Numbered from the stretch's first letter, positions 27,667-36,807 are shown. The stretch: 64,000 bases of DNA from Spartobacteria bacterium (GCA_003134785.1 PLCN01000019.1:217699-281698); one strand, 5' to 3'. Notes: generated by a model from the sequence alone, not told the origin. A program made the numbers and translations.

Positions 27667-28434
27667 CTACCGCAAGCCCGTACCCCAGCGCCGATGGAGA
27701 AATCGCTCGATCGGCGCGAAGACGATTTTGTCCGTGAGCAACCCGATCAAAACAATGACGAACATCACGCCAATCACCTGGTCCATCGCGTGCAGTTCGC
27801 GTCCGTAATGCAGGAGATGTCCAAGACCGAACCCGGTCAAAATGGTCACGTAAATCTCGGCCGCCATCAGTGATCTCCAGGCGAACGCCCAACCTTGTTT
27901 CATGCCGCTGACCAGGTAGGGCAGCGACGCGGGCAGGATGACCTTCGTCCATTTGTGCAAGCCGCGCGATCCCATCGTCCGCGCAGCGCGCGCGTAGATC
28001 GGCGGAATGTTGCGCACGCCAGTATCGGTCGCGATCACAACCGACCAGACCGTTCCCATGATCACGACGAACAACATCGCGCTTTCGGTTTGGCCAAACC
28101 AAAGCAAGGCGAGCGGGATCCAACAGACACTCGGCAAGGTCTGTAATCCCAGCGCCAGAACCCCGATCGTGTCTTCGACAAATTTCGACGCCGACGTGAG
28201 CAGCCCGAGCGGCAACCCGATCGCGATGCCAATCAAGTAACCAACGAGGAGTCGGCGCACCGTTACGCTCGTGGCCTGGAGCAACGTTCCGTCCCGCGCC
28301 GCGCCCAGAAGATATTCGCCGACACTTTGCGGCGACGGCAACAAAATCGGCGACCAAATTTTTAGCTGCACGATCACCGACCAAATCGCCAGCAAGATAA
28401 GAAAAAATATCGTGGCCAGGAGCGCGCGTTTCAT
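27667..28434 (-). CDS. ABC transporter permease, SsuC/TauC type
   Basis: A 255-aa inner-membrane permease with about six TM helices, starting MKRALLATIFFLILLAIWSV. The coupling-helix EAA region is RNIPPIYARAARTMGSRGLHK followed by ILPASLPYLVSG. It is the third gene of a leftward operon (binding protein, ATPase, permease) with overlapping ends. Such systems import sulfonates, taurine or nitrate-like anions; the substrate cannot be decided from sequence. Confidence 0.92.
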   Translation of the reverse strand: MKRALLATIFFLILLAIWSVIVQLKIWSPILLPSPQSVGEYLLGAARDGTLLQATSVTVRRLLVGYLIGIAIGLPLGLLTSASKFVEDTIGVLALGLQTLPSVCWIPLALLWFGQTESAMLFVVIMGTVWSVVIATDTGVRNIPPIYARAARTMGSRGLHKWTKVILPASLPYLVSGMKQGWAFAWRSLMAAEIYVTILTGFGLGHLLHYGRELHAMDQVIGVMFVIVLIGLLTDKIVFAPIERFLHRRWGTGLR

Positions 28435-29237
28435 TATTCCGACACCTCCCCGGTCGAGTGGCCTTTGAGCGCGCGTGTGATTTCGCCCGCGTGCTCGGCT
28501 AACTGAATGCTGTTGATATCGCGCGGCCGCGGGAGCGGGATGTCGAATTGCTCGCGGATGCGGCCGGGATTGCGCGAAAACAAAATCACGCGATCGGCGA
28601 GGCAGACCGCTTCGCGCACGTTGTGCGTGACGAACACGATTGTCTTGCGCCGCTTTTGCCAGATCCGTTGGATGTCGCTGTAAAGTTGCTCGCGGGTGAG
28701 CGCGTCGAGCGCGGCGAAAGGCTCATCCATCAGCAAGACGCGCGGATTCGGCGCGAGCGCGCGGGCCAGGGCTACGCGCTGTTTCATTCCGCCGGAAAGC
28801 TCATGCACGTGCGCGGCCGAGAATTTTTCCAGGCCGACCAATTGAATAAAGAACTTCGCGACCTCGAGGCGTTCCTTGTTCGTTAGGCCAGGCTTGAGTT
28901 TCAACCCGAACATGACGTTCCCGGTAACGTCGAGCCACGGGAAGAGCGCGGATTCCTGAAACATGACGAGCCGGTGCCGGCCGGGATTGAGCACCGGTTC
29001 GTTATCGGCCGTGACCGTTCCCTGATCCGGCACCTCGAGGCCCGAGATGATATCGAGCAAGGTGGATTTGCCGCAACCGCTCGGCCCGACCAGACAAACG
29101 AATTCGCCTTCGCCGATGTTGAGCGAAACATCATCCAGCGCGTGCACCGTCTGGCGCGTGGTGCGAAACCACTTCGAGACATGGTCTACGATGAGCTTCG
29201 CCGGAGGCGGCCCAACTAACTCCTCCTGGAGGGACAT
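28434..29237 (-). CDS. ABC transporter ATP-binding protein, SsuB/TauB type
   Basis: A 267-aa ATPase. Walker A is GPSGCGKSTLL, the Q-loop is MFQESALFPWL, the signature is LSGGMKQRVALARAL, Walker B is VLLMDEPFAALDALTR, and the switch His is in VFVTHNVREAV. Its first codon overlaps the stop of the binding-protein gene at 29237, and its stop overlaps the permease start at 28434, so translation is coupled throughout the operon. Confidence 0.94.
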   Translation of the reverse strand: MSLQEELVGPPPAKLIVDHVSKWFRTTRQTVHALDDVSLNIGEGEFVCLVGPSGCGKSTLLDIISGLEVPDQGTVTADNEPVLNPGRHRLVMFQESALFPWLDVTGNVMFGLKLKPGLTNKERLEVAKFFIQLVGLEKFSAAHVHELSGGMKQRVALARALAPNPRVLLMDEPFAALDALTREQLYSDIQRIWQKRRKTIVFVTHNVREAVCLADRVILFSRNPGRIREQFDIPLPRPRDINSIQLAEHAGEITRALKGHSTGEVSE

Positions 29238-30202
29238 CAGGGTTTCTCGAACAACTTCGAAAGATCAGGCGCGCTCTTGATGAAGCCGGCTTTCATCGAG
29301 TTCTGCATAAAACTCTCGACCGAGGCGCGCGGGACTTCGGCCGTGAACACAATCCGCTTCCACGATTGCGCGATCAGGTCCGGTGCCATATCGCTTTTGG
29401 TTTCCGCGAGCAGTTCGGCGCGCACCAGCGTCTGGGCTTCTTCCGGATTCTTCACCATCCACTCCGTCAACTCGGCGTGCGCTTGAGTGAACTTCTTCGC
29501 CAGATCGCGATGTTCCGCGAAGAACTTCACGCTCGAAACCAAAACGGTGGTGGCGACATCTTTTTCATCCACGAGAATTTTGCCGCCGGACTCGCGCTCG
29601 AGCCGTGAGACCCACGGTTCCACCGTCCACACCGCATCGACTCTTTTTTGCTGGAACAACGACAGTTGATCGGGATTTTGCGTCGGCAAGACCTGTGCAT
29701 CGCCACCGAGCTGCGTGATCTTAAGACCGCCCGCCGTCAACCACGCGCGACAGGAAATATCCTGCGTGTTTCCCAGTTGCGGCGTGGCAATTTTCTTCCC
29801 GCGAAAATCCGCGGGCGTTTTCAGGTTTTGGTCCGGTTGGACCACGAGCGCCGCGCCGCCATTCGCGGCTCCGGCGATCATTCGGACTTCGTCGCCGTTC
29901 GATCTCGCATAAGCATTCAAGGCGGGTCCGGGCCCGACATAAGTAAGATCGATCGACTGCGCGAAGATCGCTTCCATCGCGCTCGGCCCGGCATTGTAAA
30001 CGAACCACTCGATCTTGGTCCCTGGACCGAGCCGCTCTTCAAACCAGCCTTTGCCTTGCCGCGAAAGATTATGCGCCACGAGCGCCTGGGCGTGAGTGAT
30101 ATTTGGAAAGTGCCCGACGCGCAGGACAGCATTATCGGCCGCGTCCACAACGCTGGTGAAAGCAAACGCGACGGACGCAATCAGCAGAGGAATTGTTTTC
30201 AT
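29237..30202 (-). CDS. ABC transporter substrate-binding protein, SsuA/TauA (NMT1-like)
   Basis: About 321 aa from the ATG at 30202 (MKTIPLLIASVAFAFTSVVD), which gives a clean Sec signal peptide cleaved near AAD; eight extra upstream codons are possible. The fold signature includes VGHFPNITHAQALVA and YVGPGPALNAYA, typical of aliphatic-sulfonate, taurine or related periplasmic binding proteins. It is the first gene of the operon, so substrate capture, ATPase and channel are encoded in order. Confidence 0.9.
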   Translation of the reverse strand: MKTIPLLIASVAFAFTSVVDAADNAVLRVGHFPNITHAQALVAHNLSRQGKGWFEERLGPGTKIEWFVYNAGPSAMEAIFAQSIDLTYVGPGPALNAYARSNGDEVRMIAGAANGGAALVVQPDQNLKTPADFRGKKIATPQLGNTQDISCRAWLTAGGLKITQLGGDAQVLPTQNPDQLSLFQQKRVDAVWTVEPWVSRLERESGGKILVDEKDVATTVLVSSVKFFAEHRDLAKKFTQAHAELTEWMVKNPEEAQTLVRAELLAETKSDMAPDLIAQSWKRIVFTAEVPRASVESFMQNSMKAGFIKSAPDLSKLFEKP

Positions 30203-30234
30203 AAGTCTTTCGTAGCTCAGTAGCAAAAACCCGC

Positions 30235-33200
30235 TTATTTTTGAATTTCTATTTTCCCCAATCCGGCAACCTCGAGCTGTTGATTCAGTAAGGGAAGGTC
30301 CTGCTCTTCGATCGCTCGCCAGCGTTGGATTATCGATTGGGATTCACGTTGAAGGTCAGCGACCGCCGTCCGGACGACTGGCGTACGCGCAGCATCGAAT
30401 TCCTGGATGGTCCCAAATAGCGTTCCCAGTTTTTCCAACAATTCCAGGCTCAGCGTGGCCCTCTCCCGACGGCTCGGCGGACCGGCGATTTCCTGCAATT
30501 TCTTTTTCAGAGCGTCGAGCTGCGCCGTAACTGCGTTTTGCCCGGCGCGTTCTTTCGCCTTTTCGATTTCCGTGCTCAACCGACCGAGGCCGTTGTTTAC
30601 TGTTTCAAGCGCTGGCCGGATTTCATAAAGCGCTTTGCTCAGCTCAAACTGTTGCGCCAGATCCGCCGGGGAAGCTTTCACGCGAGGATCGATTTTCACC
30701 GAGAGCGGCTGCGTATAGCTCTTTCCGTTCACCGTTAAGATAGCTGAATAGTCGCCGGGCGTTACCCAGGGGGAAGTCGGTTCCGGGGCCGTGTTGTGAG
30801 GCACCGCCGTCATCGGATATTCCGGTTCGATGCCGGGCACAGGCGCATAGTGCATGTCCCACAGAAAACGGTGCAGCCCGCGCTCATTGGATAACCTTTG
30901 CGGCGGCCGGACCCAGTACGCTGGAATCTTCAGGTTCGGATCGATGGGCGGAACTGGGTCAACACTCGAATAGCGCCGGACGACATTCCCCTTCCCGTCT
31001 TTGATCTCGAGCGTGATCGCGCCGGCAGCATTCTTGCCCAGATAGTAATCAATCATCGCACCGTCCGGCGGGTTCTCTCCGGCCGGCTCGTCCGGCGGTA
31101 TCGGTGTGTCGGTGTTCAAACTCGCCCGCACGCGCAATCCGGTTTGCGGCTTGAAGAGAATCGGTTCTTCATCGCTCGTCACCAGCTGACGCAACGGCGT
31201 GATATTATCCAAAATCCAAAACCCGCGCCCGTGCGTCGCGACCGCGATGTCGTCGTCTTTGATGATCAAATCCCGCACCGAAGTCGCGGGCATGTTCAGC
31301 CGCAACGGCTGCCAGTTGTCACCGTCGTCCCACGAGACGTAAACCGCCCGTTCCGTGCCGGCGAACAACAGGCCTTTTCGCTGCGTGTCTTCGCGCACGA
31401 CGTTCACCGTTTGTCCGCCGGGGATTCCTTTTACGATCTCGCTCCACGTCTTGCCGTTATCATGGGTCCGGTAAATGTGCGGCCGCATATCGTCGAGCCG
31501 GATCGTGTTTACGGCGGAGTAAGCTGTGTTCGCGTCGAAGTGTCCGGCGTCCATCAGCGAAATTTTTTGCCAGGCGGAAATCTGCGGCGGCGTGACGTCC
31601 TTCCAATTCTTGCCGCCGTCGGCGGTTACGTGAATCAGACCGTCGTCCGTGCCGGCCCAGATTCGGTTCACGTCGAGAGGTGAAGGCGCAACCGTGTAAA
31701 TGACGGCGCGCGGTGTCGGTTGCGCGGTCGGCTGCGAGCGATACTTGCCGACAGTTGGCGGAATCTCAAAAGTCTTGCGCGTCAGGTCCTGGCTGATCTG
31801 CTCCCAATTCTGTCCGCCATCGCGAGTTTTCCAGAGTGTGTTGGCGGCGAAGAAAAGCAGGTGCGGATCGACCGGAGAAAAAATTACCGGCTGAGTGCGC
31901 AGCATCCGAAACTCGGGCGAGCGAAATGGTTTCGGCAGGATATTCTGCGCTTGTCCGGTGCGGCGATCGTAGCGCGTCAGCTTGCCGCCGTAGACAAAAT
32001 CCGGATCGAGCGGATCGGGCGCGGCGTAGCCATATTCTTCCACCGCGACCGGATGCCAGTCGCGGAATGTAATCTCGCCGTCCTGGCCGCGGCTCGAGAT
32101 GCAAACCGAACCGCTCTCCTGCTGGCCGCTGCACAAACGATACGGAAACGCATTATCCGCGCTGACGTGATAGAGCTGCGCCGTGGATTGATTGAACCAT
32201 GAACTCCACGTTTCGCCGCCGTTGACGGTGACGATCGCGCCCTGGTCGCTCGCGAGCAGGATGATCGCGGTGTTGTTCGGATTGACCCAGACGTTTTGAT
32301 AATCGTCGCCGCCCGGCGCGCCGCGAAAAGCTTGCCACGTTTTCCCGCCGTCAGTCGATTTCCAGCAAACGACGGTGGCGGAATAAACGATGTTTGCGTC
32401 TTTCGGGTCGAATCGCACGACGGGCAAATCACCGCCGCCGATCGCGAGGCCGGGGCGGGAATCGGTCGTGGCCACAAACCAATTCTCGCCGCCGTCGTCG
32501 GACCGATAAAGTGCTGCGGCCTTCTCCGTCCCGACTGCAGCGAACAGACTTTTCGGCGCGCTCGGCGCCACCGCGAGATTTGCTTGCACGATCCCCTCAG
32601 GCAGCCCCTTGCTGAGCTGGTTCCAGGTCTTCCCGCCATCGGTTGATTTGAAGATGCCGCCGTTGCCGCCGTTCCAACTTCCATTTTCCCACGGGCCTTC
32701 TCGCGCCTCCCACAGCGAAGCGTAAACGATTTCCGGATTCGCCGGATCGATCTGTACGTCTCCGCCGCCGATGTTTTCGTCGCGATATAGAACTTTCTCG
32801 AAAGTCTTCCCGCCATCCGTTGAGCGAAAAATTCCGCGTTCTTCGTTGGGTCCATAAGGATGACCGGCGACCGCGACAAAAACGCGATCAGGATTGCGCG
32901 GATCGACTGCGATTTGCGCGATCTGCTGACCGTCGCGCAGCCCGAGATGCGTCCAGGTCTTACCCGCGTCACTCGATTTGTAGATCCCATCGCCGACCGA
33001 CAAATCAGGACGGTGCAAACCCTCCCCGCTGCCGACGTAGATTATCTCAGGATTGGAAACTGAAATGGCGATCGCTCCGACTGAACCGGTCGGCTGGTCG
33101 TCGAAGATCGGCTGCCAGGTCCGCCCGTAATCCGTCGTTTTGAAAACGCCGCCGTTAACCTGCGCGATGTAAAACACATTCGGCTGCGAAGGAACGCCGG

Positions 33201-33381
33201 CCACAGCACGGGTTCGTCCGCCGCGGAACGGCCCGATGTTCCGCCAATGCAACGCTTGCTTGAAATCCTGAGTAAAGTCGGCGTCGGCGACTGCCTGCTG
33301 ACCTGAGGCAAACGCGAAAACGGCAAGCCGAAACAAAACGATGGCCTTGCGTGAAAGAAGAGGCCGGACTTTCGCATCCAT
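30235..33381 (-). CDS. Large secreted BNR-repeat (VPS10/sortilin-like beta-propeller) protein
   Basis: About 1048 aa from the ATG at 33381 (MDAKVRPLLSRKAIVLFRLA), which gives a signal peptide. The open frame extends 30 codons further to 33471, but that overlaps the divergent gene. Many BNR/Asp-box motifs of the type TDYGRTW, SSDAGKTW, STDGGKTW and TADGGKNW mark two seven-bladed propellers (about residues 40-720). A C-terminal beta domain and a helical tail follow (LYEIRPALETVNNGLGRL). Such proteins are abundant in Acidobacteriota and Verrucomicrobiota and are often called glycosyl hydrolases without proof. Confidence 0.88.
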   Translation of the reverse strand: MDAKVRPLLSRKAIVLFRLAVFAFASGQQAVADADFTQDFKQALHWRNIGPFRGGRTRAVAGVPSQPNVFYIAQVNGGVFKTTDYGRTWQPIFDDQPTGSVGAIAISVSNPEIIYVGSGEGLHRPDLSVGDGIYKSSDAGKTWTHLGLRDGQQIAQIAVDPRNPDRVFVAVAGHPYGPNEERGIFRSTDGGKTFEKVLYRDENIGGGDVQIDPANPEIVYASLWEAREGPWENGSWNGGNGGIFKSTDGGKTWNQLSKGLPEGIVQANLAVAPSAPKSLFAAVGTEKAAALYRSDDGGENWFVATTDSRPGLAIGGGDLPVVRFDPKDANIVYSATVVCWKSTDGGKTWQAFRGAPGGDDYQNVWVNPNNTAIILLASDQGAIVTVNGGETWSSWFNQSTAQLYHVSADNAFPYRLCSGQQESGSVCISSRGQDGEITFRDWHPVAVEEYGYAAPDPLDPDFVYGGKLTRYDRRTGQAQNILPKPFRSPEFRMLRTQPVIFSPVDPHLLFFAANTLWKTRDGGQNWEQISQDLTRKTFEIPPTVGKYRSQPTAQPTPRAVIYTVAPSPLDVNRIWAGTDDGLIHVTADGGKNWKDVTPPQISAWQKISLMDAGHFDANTAYSAVNTIRLDDMRPHIYRTHDNGKTWSEIVKGIPGGQTVNVVREDTQRKGLLFAGTERAVYVSWDDGDNWQPLRLNMPATSVRDLIIKDDDIAVATHGRGFWILDNITPLRQLVTSDEEPILFKPQTGLRVRASLNTDTPIPPDEPAGENPPDGAMIDYYLGKNAAGAITLEIKDGKGNVVRRYSSVDPVPPIDPNLKIPAYWVRPPQRLSNERGLHRFLWDMHYAPVPGIEPEYPMTAVPHNTAPEPTSPWVTPGDYSAILTVNGKSYTQPLSVKIDPRVKASPADLAQQFELSKALYEIRPALETVNNGLGRLSTEIEKAKERAGQNAVTAQLDALKKKLQEIAGPPSRRERATLSLELLEKLGTLFGTIQEFDAARTPVVRTAVADLQRESQSIIQRWRAIEEQDLPLLNQQLEVAGLGKIEIQK

Positions 33382-33444
33382 GGGCGGAACTTCGCCGGGG
33401 CCAACACTCTTGCCAGCGACGAAACGTGCCGACAGGATGGGCCC

Positions 33445-34857
33445 GTGAAAATGCACGTCCGGTCGTACCATCGCTTTCTTATAATCGCGAGCGGATTTGT
33501 CTTCACCCTCTCATTGCCCTGGAGAGTCGCCGCGCAAGGTCCCGCACCCACGCCGATTTTTTCCCCGGCGCCCGTTGCTTCAGCGCCGGCCGCCGCAGAA
33601 CAAAGCGGAGTTCACGAGCTGACGAAAGCGGATCTCGAAGCATTTCTCGACGCGCTCCTCCCCGCTCAGCTTGCGAGCCGCGATATCGCCGGCGCTGTTG
33701 TGTCGGTCGTGAAGGATGGACAGGTCTTGCTGGCCAAGGGCTATGGCTACGCGGACTTCGCCGCCAAGAAACCGGTGGTGGCGGACCAGACTTTATTTCG
33801 GCCGGGTTCCATCTCGAAGGTCTTCACCGCGACAGCCGTGATGCAGTTGGTCGAACAGGGCAAACTCGACCTCGATCGCGACGTGAACGATTACCTCGAT
33901 TTTGCCATTCCAAAAACCTTTGCGGAGCCGATCACATTGCGGCGGCTTCTCACCCACACCGCCGGATTCGAGGAGTCGCTGAAAAATTTGTTCGTGCCGA
34001 GCTCGAAAGAGATGCGGCCGCTTCGCGATTATCTGATCGACGCGATGCCGGAACGCATTTTCCGGCCGGGAACCGTGCCGTCGTATTCCAACTACGGATT
34101 GACTCTGGCCGGTTACATCGTTGAGCGCACCTCGGGCGAGCCATTCGACAAATACATTGCCACGCACATCCTGATGCCGCTGCGCATGGAGCATTCGACT
34201 TTCGCGCAGCCGCTGCCACCGGCGCTCGAAGCATCCATGTCGCTGGGTTATCTTGCGGCGGCGCACGGCGCCCAGGGCTTCGAGTTTGGGCAAGCTGCCC
34301 CCGCCGGCTCACTTTCCACCACCGGCGCGGACATGACGCGTCTCATGCTGGCCTTTCTGGCGGATGGCACGCTCGACGGCGCCGCGATCCTGAAACCGGA
34401 AACGGTTCGGGCGATGGAAACGCGTCAATTCGAGCTGCATCCGGCAGTGCGCTCGCTTGGATTCATCTTCATGGAATATTCGACCAACGCACAGCGCGTC
34501 GTCGGACATGCCGGTGATACGATTTATTTCCACAGCGACATGATCCTGATGCCGGCCGCGCGCGTCGGCCTTTTTCTTTCGTATAACAGCGCTGGGTCGC
34601 GCTCCGGCGGCGGACGCGGCGAAGTGATTCGGGCCTTTCTGGATCGCTACTTCCCGGATTCCGCCGCAGCGGCGCCGGACGTCGATCCGAAAATGGCGCA
34701 AGCCGACGGACGCGCCGTTGCCGGTGTCTACATCACAAGCCGCCGCTCGGAGTCGACGTTTTTCAAAATCGCCGCCATCCTCGGCCAATTCGCGGTGACG
34801 AGCGACAACAAGGGAATCCTCACGCTGGAAGGGAACAAAAATTTGCGCGGCGGCTGA
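33445..34857 (+). CDS. Beta-lactamase-fold serine hydrolase, catalytic part (frameshifted from its membrane domain)
   Basis: A 470-aa frame with a signal peptide (FLIIASGFVFTLSLPW). The class C beta-lactamase/DD-peptidase fold has SxxK in GSISKVFTATA, the YxN motif in PSYSNYGLTLAG, and a C-terminal HAGDTIYFHSDM region. The frame ends abruptly after EGNKNLRGG. The -1 frame from 34839 continues KFARRLKRWREIGPLLYHEV into a membrane domain (next entry), so one protein of about 670 aa was probably encoded. It starts at GTG 33445 or ATG 33451, divergent from the BNR gene. Confidence 0.87.
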   Translation: MKMHVRSYHRFLIIASGFVFTLSLPWRVAAQGPAPTPIFSPAPVASAPAAAEQSGVHELTKADLEAFLDALLPAQLASRDIAGAVVSVVKDGQVLLAKGYGYADFAAKKPVVADQTLFRPGSISKVFTATAVMQLVEQGKLDLDRDVNDYLDFAIPKTFAEPITLRRLLTHTAGFEESLKNLFVPSSKEMRPLRDYLIDAMPERIFRPGTVPSYSNYGLTLAGYIVERTSGEPFDKYIATHILMPLRMEHSTFAQPLPPALEASMSLGYLAAAHGAQGFEFGQAAPAGSLSTTGADMTRLMLAFLADGTLDGAAILKPETVRAMETRQFELHPAVRSLGFIFMEYSTNAQRVVGHAGDTIYFHSDMILMPAARVGLFLSYNSAGSRSGGGRGEVIRAFLDRYFPDSAAAAPDVDPKMAQADGRAVAGVYITSRRSESTFFKIAAILGQFAVTSDNKGILTLEGNKNLRGG

Positions 34858-34895
34858 AACGCTGGCGTGAGATTGGTCCGCTTCTCTATCACGAA

Positions 34896-35453
34896 GTGGA
34901 CGGGCCGGATCTGATTGCGTTTCGCCGCGACGAAAAAGGCGCGGTGACGGACCTGTTAGCCAGCCCGGTCACCCTGGAGCAACGCGTCACAGGTTTCGCA
35001 AACAAGAAACTGATCCTTCCGCTCATCGGCGGAAGTCTCGCGTTACTGATTGCAACCGTCGTGCTCTGGCCGGTCGCGGCGTTGATTCGAAAACGCTATG
35101 CACGGCCTTTGCCTTTGACCGCAGGCGACCGATTCCTCTTTCGCCTTTCGCGCATCGTTTGCATTCTTGAGATCGGCTCCGTCGGGTTGGTGGCTCTGCC
35201 ATTGAGCCGCATCGACACCAACATTTCCTATATCGGCGATGGATTAAATCCCTGGCTCACGGCGGCGCATATCGCTGGATGGCTCGCGGCCGGTGGATTA
35301 AGCGTGCTGGCAATTGCCGCGCTGAGATTTTGGAAAACTCCGGATCTCGGCTGGTGGCCGCGTGTTCATGCGACGCTGCTGTTACTCGCCAGCGTCGCGT
35401 TTATTTCTTTCTCATGGTATGGCCATCTGCTGACTCCATCGCTTAAGTTCTGA
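34896..35453 (+). CDS. C-terminal membrane domain of the serine hydrolase (after the frameshift)
   Basis: This 185-aa frame begins with the end of the hydrolase's lipocalin-like segment (DGPDLIAFRRDEKGAV). It then has four to five TM helices (LILPLIGGSLALLIATVVLW; IVCILEIGSVGLVALPL; WLAAGGLSVLAIAALRF; VHATLLLLASVAFISFSWYG). The layout matches the membrane tail of many beta-lactamase-fold hydrolases. In-frame coding sense extends upstream to 34839, where the previous frame can be joined by a single-base shift at AAAAATTTG. On its own it has no plausible start. Confidence 0.75.
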   Translation: MDGPDLIAFRRDEKGAVTDLLASPVTLEQRVTGFANKKLILPLIGGSLALLIATVVLWPVAALIRKRYARPLPLTAGDRFLFRLSRIVCILEIGSVGLVALPLSRIDTNISYIGDGLNPWLTAAHIAGWLAAGGLSVLAIAALRFWKTPDLGWWPRVHATLLLLASVAFISFSWYGHLLTPSLKF

Positions 35454-35491
35454 CTTGCGGAAACGATGAATTCACGGTCCGGAGAATTGAA

Positions 35492-36161
35492 ATGATCATC
35501 GGTATTCCAATCTACGAAAAGGTTGACCTGCTCGACGTCGCTGCGCCCTACGAAATTTTCAACTGGATGAGCCAGCTCGCTCCCGCACTGAAAGCCGAAG
35601 TCTATCTGATTGCGGCGGAGCCAGGGCTGATCAAGACCCGCGACGGTCTCGCAAATGAAACCGCACAAAGTATTCCGCGATGTTTCCAAGTTGGATGTCC
35701 TGTGGGTGCCGGGAGGAGATCCGTCCGCGCTCAATAAGTTGATGAACGATCCCGCCCGTACCTATCTTAACTTCCTCGTTACGCGCAGTCAGAAAGCCCG
35801 GTGGGTCGCGTCGGTTTGCGAAGGCGCCATGCTGCTGGCAAAGGCTGGACTGCTGGATGGATACAACGTCACCACTCATTGGGCCTTCATTCCCTGTTTG
35901 AAGAAGTTTCCCGCGATCAAAGTGGCGAAGGGTCATCCTCGGTTTGTCATCGATCGCAACCGCATCACCGGCGGCGGCATTTCCTCCGGTCTCGACGAGG
36001 CGCTGAAGCTGGTGGAACTGCTCAGCAGCAACGAAGTCGCTCGGCAGGTCCAGCAAAACATCCAGTATTATCCGCGCCCGCCCGTGAAGAGTAAGATTCC
36101 CAAACCGCAAGGATGCCCTTTGGAAAATCCGGCTAGGACTATTCGCTGCGCAACGCGCTGA
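35492..36161 (+). pseudogene. DJ-1/PfpI family protein, frameshifted
   Basis: The first frame (35492-35737) encodes MIIGIPIYEKVDLLDVAAPY and then loses the family pattern after DGLANE. The second frame (from about 35655) restores it: PHKVFRDVSKLDVLWVPGGD, then VASVCEGAMLLAKAGLLDGY with the nucleophile Cys, and TTHWAFIP. Removing one A from the run 35658-35660 joins the two into a normal protein of about 220 aa resembling isonitrile-hydratase-like DJ-1 members. The last residues (CPLENPARTIRCATR) are read from an unrelated permease remnant. Confidence 0.8.
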
Positions 36162-36250
36162 TCGGGTCGACCGCGGCCGCTTTGCGCGCGGGAAAATAAC
36201 AGGCCGAAATTCCGACGGCGGCGAGGAGAGCTGAACTGGTGAACGCGCAA
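36139..36250 (-). pseudogene. C-terminal tail of a MacB/FtsX-like ABC transporter permease
   Basis: On the minus strand the last 35 codons read SSALLAAVGISACYFPARKA followed by AAVDPISALRSE and a TAG stop at 36139-36141. This is the characteristic ending of MacB/FtsX-like permeases (final TM, then PARKA..DP..ALR.E). The rest of the gene is missing, and the reading ends against the ChrB fragment at about 36250. It marks a deletion or rearrangement scar. Confidence 0.7.
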
Positions 36251-36252
36251 AG

Positions 36253-36645
36253 GTGGACCGGGTGGCCTGCCCCTGGTTGATCAAAAAGTTTATCGACGCT
36301 GCCGCGGAATTTATCTTCCTACCCGGCGACACTGACTGGGGTGCGATTCGTGAAGGCATCGTCTACGACGTGCCGAACTGCGAGCTGGGCCACCACGGCG
36401 AAGACGTTTCGTTCAACTCAATCCTGAAGAAGTATGAACTGAACGATCCCGCGCTAACTCTCCTGGGAGAAATCGTGCGAGCGGCTGATTCCCATCCAGT
36501 CAAGCCTCATCCCGCAGGAGAGGGATTGCGCTGGATCGCGCATGGTTTTTCTTCGCTCGGTCTAACCGATCACGAAATCCTCCAGCAGGAATTCATCGTC
36601 TACGACGCGCTGTATGCCCAATGTCAGGCAGAAATTCGCAATTAA
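36253..36645 (+). CDS. ChrB C-terminal domain (chromate-resistance) protein, probably N-terminally truncated
   Basis: A 130-aa protein opening with VDRVACPWLIKKFIDAAAEF, the conserved ChrB metal-binding core (Cys near residue 6). It continues with CELGHHGEDVSFNSIL (His pair) and LRWIAHGFSSL. Standalone ChrB-C proteins usually have some residues before the VDR motif; here the GTG start at 36253 abuts the MacB-like remnant, so the N-terminus may be lost. ChrB regulates or supports chromate efflux, but no ChrA is present. Confidence 0.75.
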   Translation: MDRVACPWLIKKFIDAAAEFIFLPGDTDWGAIREGIVYDVPNCELGHHGEDVSFNSILKKYELNDPALTLLGEIVRAADSHPVKPHPAGEGLRWIAHGFSSLGLTDHEILQQEFIVYDALYAQCQAEIRN

Positions 36646-36651
36646 GAGTGG

Positions 36652-36724
36652 AGCCGAAGACGGGACTCGAACCCGTGACCTGCTGATTACGAATCAGCTG
36701 CTCTACCAACTGAGCTACTTCGGC
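36652..36724 (-). tRNA. tRNA-Thr (anticodon CGT)
   Basis: The minus strand reads GCCGAAGTAGCTCAGTTGGT from 36724 and folds into a standard cloverleaf. The acceptor GCCGAAG pairs with CTTCGGC; the anticodon stem GCTGA/TCAGC closes the loop TTCGTAA; the T arm contains GGGTTCGAGTCCC. The anticodon CGT decodes ACG (Thr). No CCA is encoded. The mobile element begins on its 5' side, and its 3' end faces the ChrB fragment. Confidence 0.95.
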
Positions 36725-36784
36725 ATTTTCTCTCGTAGACTAGGCTGAAAAAGGGACTCGACAAGACTCCATTCTGCCCGCCTT

Positions 36785-36807
36785 TTCTGCCCACCCAATG
36801 GGCAGAA
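36785..36807. promoter_or_regulatory. Perfect 9-bp inverted repeat between tRNA-Thr and the integrase
   Basis: TTCTGCCCA (36785-36793), five bases, then TGGGCAGAA (36799-36807), followed by TTTGTTTTTG. A half-copy, ATTCTGCCC, lies at 36771-36779. It could be a terminator on the plus strand, an operator, or an arm-type binding site for the recombinase or excisionase near the element's left end. The remaining sequence 36725-36949 shows no gene. Confidence 0.5.

Noticed and set aside
36662..36761. GGGACTCGA occurs in the tRNA T arm (36662-36670) and again at 36753-36761, suggesting a short attachment-site duplication
   Set aside because: Nine bases is too short to exclude chance, and a genuine attachment repeat should lie at the far end of the element, outside the window.
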